This document shows positions 63,384 to 64,000 of a stretch of DNA of 64,000 nt, piece by piece (position 1 is the first letter of the stretch; the number at the start of each line of letters is the position of its first letter). Source of the DNA: Gemmatimonadota bacterium (GTDB lineage: Bacteria > Gemmatimonadota > Gemmatimonadetes > Gemmatimonadales > Gemmatimonadaceae); contig CANHTA010000001.1 of assembly GCA_947463135.1 (NCBI GenBank), positions 133,842 to 197,841 on the forward strand, written 5' to 3'. Position numbers and translations under genes: made by a program. The notes beneath the pieces were generated by a model that was not told the DNA's origin, made no database searches, and saw nothing but the letters and a program-made list of their open reading frames with translations.

Positions 63384-63830
63384 ATGAAACGTGTGTGGGG
63401 AGCACTGGGTCTGGTGCTCGCTCTCAGCGTAATCATGCCACGAGTCGCGGCCGCGCAGGATAGTAAGCAACGCCGCAACGGATCAACGCTCGGACAAAAC
63501 TATCCGAATCCGTTCAATCCTGAGACTCGCATCCCGTTCAGTGTGGGTGATGCACCCAACTGTACCGAACCCGGTCGGCAGTACCGCGTCAGTTTGAAGG
63601 TCTACAACATGATTATGCAGGTTGTAGCCACGCCGGTGTTGCAGGGCGGATCGGGTGGGGTGGCCGGAGGTCAACCGCTGGAAAAAGTGTCCGTCCAGTG
63701 CGGTGAGTATGTGGCGTACTGGGACGGCAAGGTCCAAGCAACCGGGCGGGAGGCCGCTTCGGGCGTGTATCTGTATCGTCTGGAAGTGGATGGCGTGCCG
63801 CTGGTGAAAAAGATGATCGTGGTGAAGTAA
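63384..63830 (+). CDS. Small secreted FlgD/type-IX-tail-like domain protein
   Basis: A 148-residue protein with a signal peptide (residues 1-25, ending VAAAQD). Almost all of the mature part is one Ig-like domain of the kind normally found at the C-terminus of large secreted proteins: LGQNYPNPFNPETRIPFSV from residue 36, VSLKVYNMIMQVV, YVAYWDGKVQATGREAASG and a final YLYRLEVDGVPLVKKMIVVK. Two cysteines (in NCTEP and VQCGEY) may form a disulfide. Here it stands alone. GGAGAA precedes the ATG at a good distance. It has its own promoter and terminator. Role unknown. Confidence 0.85.
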   Translation: MKRVWGALGLVLALSVIMPRVAAAQDSKQRRNGSTLGQNYPNPFNPETRIPFSVGDAPNCTEPGRQYRVSLKVYNMIMQVVATPVLQGGSGGVAGGQPLEKVSVQCGEYVAYWDGKVQATGREAASGVYLYRLEVDGVPLVKKMIVVK

Positions 63831-63870
63831 GTCGCACGTTCACGAGCACCACGAGACCCAACGACAATTC

Positions 63871-63910
63871 AAAATGACGCGCCGGGTGGACGGACCCGGC
63901 GCGTCATTTT
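63871..63910 (+). terminator. Perfect hairpin terminator after the small secreted protein
   Basis: AAAATGACGCGCCGGGT at 63871-63887 and its exact complement at 63894-63910 form a 17-base-pair stem with a six-base loop; the right arm ends in TTTT. The remaining bases to the window end show no gene. Confidence 0.92.
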
Positions 63911-64000
63911 GCGTCTGTGCCCGTCGGGGCGGCCCCGTGTAAGGGCTTCCCCCTCAATGGGCGCCGTTCCGGTATGCAGTATTGGCAGCAGAATCGCGGC

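Noticed and set aside
1..64000. tRNA genes, CRISPR arrays, insertion sequences and prophage genes
   Set aside because: The gaps between genes are short; I saw no cloverleaf, no regularly spaced repeats and no transposase or integrase motifs.

Overview
The window is a gene-dense, GC-rich chromosomal segment from a Gram-negative-type bacterium. It contains TonB-dependent uptake, lipoproteins, outer-membrane proteins and periplasmic peptidases. Several traits together suggest Gemmatimonadota: the murC-ftsQ-ftsA-(M14 peptidase)-ftsZ order, many GTG/TTG starts with 4-base GTGA/ATGA overlaps, a mannose-type PTS linked to HPr kinase, a secreted FlgD/type-IX-like domain protein, and many secreted propeller and Ig-like proteins. 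This assignment is inference; no rRNA or tRNA gene is present to confirm it. I saw no prophage, insertion sequence, CRISPR array or tRNA.

Layout. 0-14.2 kb: the end of a division and cell-wall cluster (murC, ftsQ, ftsA, an M14 peptidase flanked by hairpins, ftsZ with a long leader, an M23 peptidase, a VWA membrane protein), then ftsY and recG. 14.2-28.4 kb: housekeeping genes (asnS, mazG, alr, deoB, cdd), a lipoprotein plus outer-membrane protein pair, miaB, comEC, fbp and the large subunit of methylmalonyl-CoA mutase. 28.4-37.6 kb: an accessory-looking stretch with two divergent secreted beta-propeller genes, a chorismate mutase-MOSC fusion, a Cu/Zn-SOD-like exported protein, an M1 aminopeptidase and a lipoprotein with two Rieske domains.

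37.7-53.5 kb: nineteen genes on one strand with overlaps or gaps of at most about a dozen bases. They run from an FmdB-like protein and argS through a PfkB kinase, purM, an outer-membrane protein, the riboflavin genes, nusB, a glycosyltransferase and hpf to hprK and a whole mannose-type PTS (EIIA, EIIB, EIIC, EIID, HPr, EI). A good sigma70-like promoter precedes the first gene and I saw no terminator inside. metK and a membrane-anchored exported protein follow.

56.0-63.2 kb: a cobalamin riboswitch heads an operon for B12 capture: substrate-binding protein, permease, ATPase, TonB-dependent receptor and a propeller-like lipoprotein in the position that BtuG holds in Bacteroidetes. recO follows. 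The window ends with a small secreted FlgD/type-IX-tail-like protein that has its own promoter and a perfect terminator. The most unusual items are the chorismate mutase-MOSC fusion, the double-Rieske lipoprotein, the possible BtuG-like protein, and the ftsZ leader with DnaA-box-like sequences and a long stem-loop.
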